From contig DWVA01000249.1 in the NCBI GenBank assembly GCA_019120475.1, positions 1 through 7,414 on the forward strand: a stretch of 7,414 nt of DNA, in the 5' to 3' direction. Below are positions 5,021 through 7,414 of this stretch, in pieces. Source of the DNA: Candidatus Blautia intestinipullorum (GTDB taxonomy: Bacteria; Bacillota; Clostridia; Lachnospirales; Lachnospiraceae). Numbering within the stretch: position 1 is the stretch's first letter; the number at the start of each line of letters is the position of its first letter. The position numbers and the translations under genes were made by a program. Under the pieces are notes generated by a model. It saw nothing but the letters and a program-made list of their open reading frames with translations, was not told where the DNA came from and made no database searches.

Positions 5021-5790
5021 ATGACAATTCAACACACTTGCAGCTTTAAACATCTTACCCTCTCTGAACGTGCAGAGATTGAAGTCATGATCGACAAAGG
5101 ATCCTCTTTTGCGCAGATTGCCAGGACTCTTTCCAGAGATCCATCCACTATCTCCAAAGAAATCCGCAGCCATCGCCTTCTGGCCCCTCATTACCGGGAT
5201 GATAAAAGCCGTCATCGATCTGAATGTTTGCAACTCTTGTCAGAAACTGCGATCCTGCGCCCATGATTTTTATTTTTACCGGACAAAGTATGCAGATGAT
5301 GCCTATGAAAAACGGAAGCATTCCTGCAGAAGCGGTATCAATCAGTCGCCGGAATCTCTGGAAAAACTGTATAAGCTTATTTCTCCCCTTTTGAAACAGA
5401 GGCAGCCTCTTTCCCACATTTATCTCACCCATAAGGAAGAGATCAACTGCTCCCAGCGTACTTTATACAATTACATTGATCTCCGGTATTTTTCAGCGAT
5501 CAACCTGGACCTCCCAAGAAAAGTTTCCTATAAACCAAGGAAGAAAAGAATGGGCGAAAAAGAAATCCCCGGATACCACATGGAACGTACATATCTGGAT
5601 TTTGAACAATATATAGCCGCTCATCCGGACTGTTCTATTGTGGAAATGGACGTTGTGGAAGGAACTGATGGGAAAAATGGTCCGGTCTTTCTTACCCTTT
5701 TCTTCCGCAGCTGCTCCTTTATGCTTCTTTTCATCATGGATGCAGACTGCAGGGCAGCCGTCAAGGAGATTTTTGACTTCCTGTATACCT
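5021..5790 (+). pseudogene. IS30-family transposase remnant (frameshifted and 3'-truncated)
   Basis: Degenerate DDE transposase. It starts at ATG 5021 behind GGAGG with 5 nt spacing. The first frame gives an N-terminal helix-turn-helix typical of IS30 (KHLTLSERAEIEVMIDKGSS, then FAQIARTLSRDPSTISKEIR). Near 5190-5225 the homology moves to another frame: NVCNSCQKLRSCAHDFYFYR, later INCSQRTLYNYID, LDLPRKVSYKPRKKR and the first catalytic Asp in IVEMDVVEGTDGKNG, then AAVKEIFDFL. Between the HTH and NVCNSC, intact relatives usually carry a longer Cys-rich segment, so an internal deletion is likely besides the frame change. After about 5790 the homology stops: the second catalytic Asp (usually in TDNGxEF) and the Glu are absent. 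The element is therefore inactive. Its 3' side is joined directly to a broken AraC-type gene on the same strand. Confidence 0.85.
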
Positions 5791-6327
5791 CCCAGTACTA
5801 CAACACTTGTAACACGCGCTGCCATTGAAGGCGGATTGGAATTAAAAACTGCCTATCAGTTAAGTGATCTTTACTTGAGAAGGATAGAAAATGCAGCTTC
5901 CATCGCCGCACTAAAAGAGCTCAGCAATACGATGCTACTGGACTTTACAGAACGTACAAACAATGCAAAACGGGAAAAAGACGTTCCTTTCGACATCTGG
6001 GAATGTCTCCAGTATATCCGCCAGAACACCCATACTCCTCTGCGAGTGGAAATACTGGCAGCCAATATGCATCTGAGCAAAAGCCAGATTGACCGCCGCT
6101 TTAAGAAAACTCTGGGCTTTTCTCCGAGTGAATTTATTCTCCGATGCAAGCTGGAGGAAGCAAAAGATCTGCTGATCTACACGAACCGTCCGCTCAGTGA
6201 GATCAGCAGTCTTCTATGCTTTTCCAGTCAGTCCCACTTCAGTAATGCCTTTAAAAAGAAATACCATGTTTCACCTTTGGAATTCCGGAAACAGAGAACA
6301 TCTGATATGGCTGCTTATATTAATTAA
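5791..6327 (+). pseudogene. AraC-family transcriptional regulator, N-terminally truncated
   Basis: About 178 codons of the 3' part of an AraC/XylS-type regulator. Family-like sequence begins abruptly around TTTLVTRAAIEGGLELK and continues through AYQLSDLYLRRIE and MLLDFTERTNN, a linker seen before the DNA-binding domain in many Clostridia AraC proteins. The C-terminal double HTH (the last 100 or so residues) is complete: YIRQNTHTPLRVEILAANM, LSKSQIDRRFKKTLGFSPSE, CKLEEAKDLLIYTNRPLSEI, then CFSSQSHFSNAFKKKYHVSP. The N-terminal sensing domain is gone, replaced by the transposase remnant in a different frame. An internal in-frame ATG at 5932 could in principle yield a DNA-binding domain alone, but no strong ribosome binding site precedes it. 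The stop lies in the palindrome ATATTAATTAATAT. The original targets are unknown; genes of this type often control neighbouring sugar-use genes, and a GH1 gene lies next door, convergent. Confidence 0.85.
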
Positions 6328-6548
6328 TATTTATACTGTCATTATTATATAAAATACTGCACATAGAATGATCCCCCATATCCTCGCCGCATTTTTTTGG
6401 TGGAATAGACTGTTACGCCTCCAAACCGCTTTGTTTTGATGCGTCTGTCCTTTCCTTCTATAATTCTTGCTTTTGATTTATAATATTAAACTTTTATCGA
6501 GGTCTCACACCTGTCTAGCGGTCCTGTCAAGAATAAATCTTCTGTATT
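6328..6548. other. Convergent intergenic gap without a recognised gene
   Basis: AT-rich gap between the AraC remnant and the GH1 gene, both of which end into it. I see no convincing intrinsic terminator for either side. It contains a T-run (6390-6398), a short AT-rich inverted repeat (TATAA near 6458 with TTATA near 6479) and, on the minus strand, two near-copies of TTGACAG/TAGACAG 13 nt apart (6511-6530). Short frames exist on the minus strand but have no start signal or recognisable sequence. Confidence 0.4.
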
Positions 6549-7414
6549 TTACTCCTCTTCAAAGATTTCTTTCCCATTTGTTTCAATAACTTTTTTGTAC
6601 CAGAAAAAGCTATCCTTTTTGAAGCGGTTCAGTGTACCGCCCTCCTCTTCTTCCCGGTCCACATAAACGAAACCATATCGCTTCTGATATCCGTTCAGCC
6701 AGCTCAGAAGGTCAGTGAAGGACCAGGTACAGTAGGCCAGTACCTGGCAGCCCTCCTCCACAGCTTCTCCCAACGCCTTGATATGCTCTTTCAGGTAGCA
6801 GATCCTGTATTCGTCGTGTATCTGATTGTCCTCAGTCTTCTTGTCAAATGCTCCCAGTCCATTCTCAGAGATGACTATGGGCAGCGCGTAGCGGCTCGTA
6901 ATCTCTCTACAGCAGAACTGAAGTCCTGAAGGATCGATACTCCAGTCCCAGTCTGTGGTCATCAGATACGGATTGGCCGGATTTTTGTAAATCCCCGGCA
7001 TCCCCAGCTCCTGGGCAGAGCCCTTAACACCGGTCGTGTTCATAGTCCCGTAGGGAGTGGCCCCGTCCATGGGATTGTACTCGCACACACAGCTCTGATA
7101 ATAGTTCACGCCCATAAACGTAATTTGTGATGCCGCCTGTCTGAGAATCTCCTCGTCTCCATCAGCCATGTCCGGCGCAATCCCCTTTTTCTTCAGATAT
7201 GTCATTGCCGCAACAGGATAGCGCCCGTATGCATATACATCCATCCACCAGTAATTTTTCAGGTCATCGTAGTTGGCTTTTGCCATAGCGTTGATAGGCT
7301 TGCAGTCCAAGGCATAGGAAGGGGTGTAGGCAAAACTCGCCCCTATCTGTCCCTTTCCTCCCATCTGCCGGTAGGCCAACACCGCCTTTGCATGAGCCAT
7401 AAACGCATGATGAT
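6549..7414 (-). CDS. Glycoside hydrolase family 1, 6-phospho-beta-glucosidase type (5' end outside window)
   Basis: Cytoplasmic enzyme expected to hydrolyse 6-phospho-beta-glycosides delivered by a PTS. About 287 codons are present and stay open to the right edge (HHAFMAHAKAVLAYRQMG at the edge), so the ATG at 7400 is internal. GH1 proteins are about 470-480 aa, so roughly 190 residues, including the TxNEP acid/base motif, are missing. Visible here, counting from that internal Met: MGVNYY (96-101); the nucleophile E179 in IVISENGLGAFD; the WSFTDLLSW segment; and the phosphate-binding pattern S233-W-L-N-G-Y-Q-K240-R-Y242, with Ser, Lys and Tyr spaced as in 6-phospho-beta-galactosidase LacG. 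The C-terminal KRYGFVYVDREEEEGGTLN and FKKDSFFWYKKVI match the 6-phospho-beta-glucosidase group (GmuD/BglA-like). It ends TAA at 6549. The promoter and any PTS partner genes lie beyond the edge. Confidence 0.92.
   Translation of the reverse strand, partial: HHAFMAHAKAVLAYRQMGGKGQIGASFAYTPSYALDCKPINAMAKANYDDLKNYWWMDVYAYGRYPVAAMTYLKKKGIAPDMADGDEEILRQAASQITFMGVNYYQSCVCEYNPMDGATPYGTMNTTGVKGSAQELGMPGIYKNPANPYLMTTDWDWSIDPSGLQFCCREITSRYALPIVISENGLGAFDKKTEDNQIHDEYRICYLKEHIKALGEAVEEGCQVLAYCTWSFTDLLSWLNGYQKRYGFVYVDREEEEGGTLNRFKKDSFFWYKKVIETNGKEIFEEE

Noticed and set aside
5190..5260. Programmed frameshift making an active IS30 transposase
   Set aside because: IS30-family transposases are normally single frames, no slippery heptamer with a downstream structure is evident, and the protein also lacks two of its three catalytic acidic residues.
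5638..5790. 5' part of the frame that runs into the AraC remnant, read as its N-terminus
   Set aside because: In this stretch the transposase frame carries the homology (IVEMDVVEGTDG onwards). The overlapping translation is Trp/Ser/Phe-rich noise, so the AraC-related part begins only near 5791.
1..7414. CRISPR array, tRNA, rRNA or integron attachment sites
   Set aside because: No regularly spaced repeats, tRNA cloverleaf or rRNA-like sequence was seen on either strand.

Overview
The window looks like a stretch of an anaerobic low-to-mid GC Firmicute chromosome, most likely a Clostridia or Lachnospiraceae-type gut bacterium. This is inferred from strong AGGAGG-like ribosome binding sites, SigA-type promoters, a HrcA/CIRCE operator, and the flavour of the MATE, GH1, IS30 and AraC proteins. 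No 16S rRNA or other taxonomic marker is present, so this is not proof.

Layout. Almost everything functional is on the minus strand. Positions 1-1582 hold a two-component system: an OmpR/PhoB-type response regulator whose stop overlaps by 8 nt the start of a short histidine kinase, which runs off the left edge a few codons before its end. Its promoter is near 1641-1670. Upstream is a complete MATE-family efflux transporter (1745-3118) with its own extended -10 promoter and a strong intrinsic terminator placed directly after its stop, so it is transcribed separately from the two-component genes. Positions 3266-3448 carry a promoterless 3' gene remnant (possibly the end of a HipA-like protein) with its own terminator.

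Positions 3555-4877 are the best-defined regulatory unit: a small heat-shock protein (Hsp20) followed by an HdeD/DUF308 membrane protein. They are probably co-transcribed from a promoter whose -35 box lies inside a CIRCE element. The roughly 150-nt leader of hsp20 contains a candidate structure that could mask the Shine-Dalgarno sequence. It also contains a 30-codon upstream reading frame that overlaps the hsp20 start. The two genes share a nearly duplicated translation-initiation region.

Positions 5021-6327, on the plus strand, are a recombination scar. A frameshifted, 3'-truncated IS30-family transposase is joined directly to the 3' part of an AraC-family regulator that has lost its N-terminal region. 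After an unexplained gene-free gap (6328-6548), the convergent 3' portion of a family 1 glycoside hydrolase of the 6-phospho-beta-glycosidase type enters from the right edge.

No wholly new system is evident. The points most worth testing are the layered control of hsp20-hdeD (CIRCE, candidate SD-masking leader, overlapping upstream frame) and the IS30/AraC junction.
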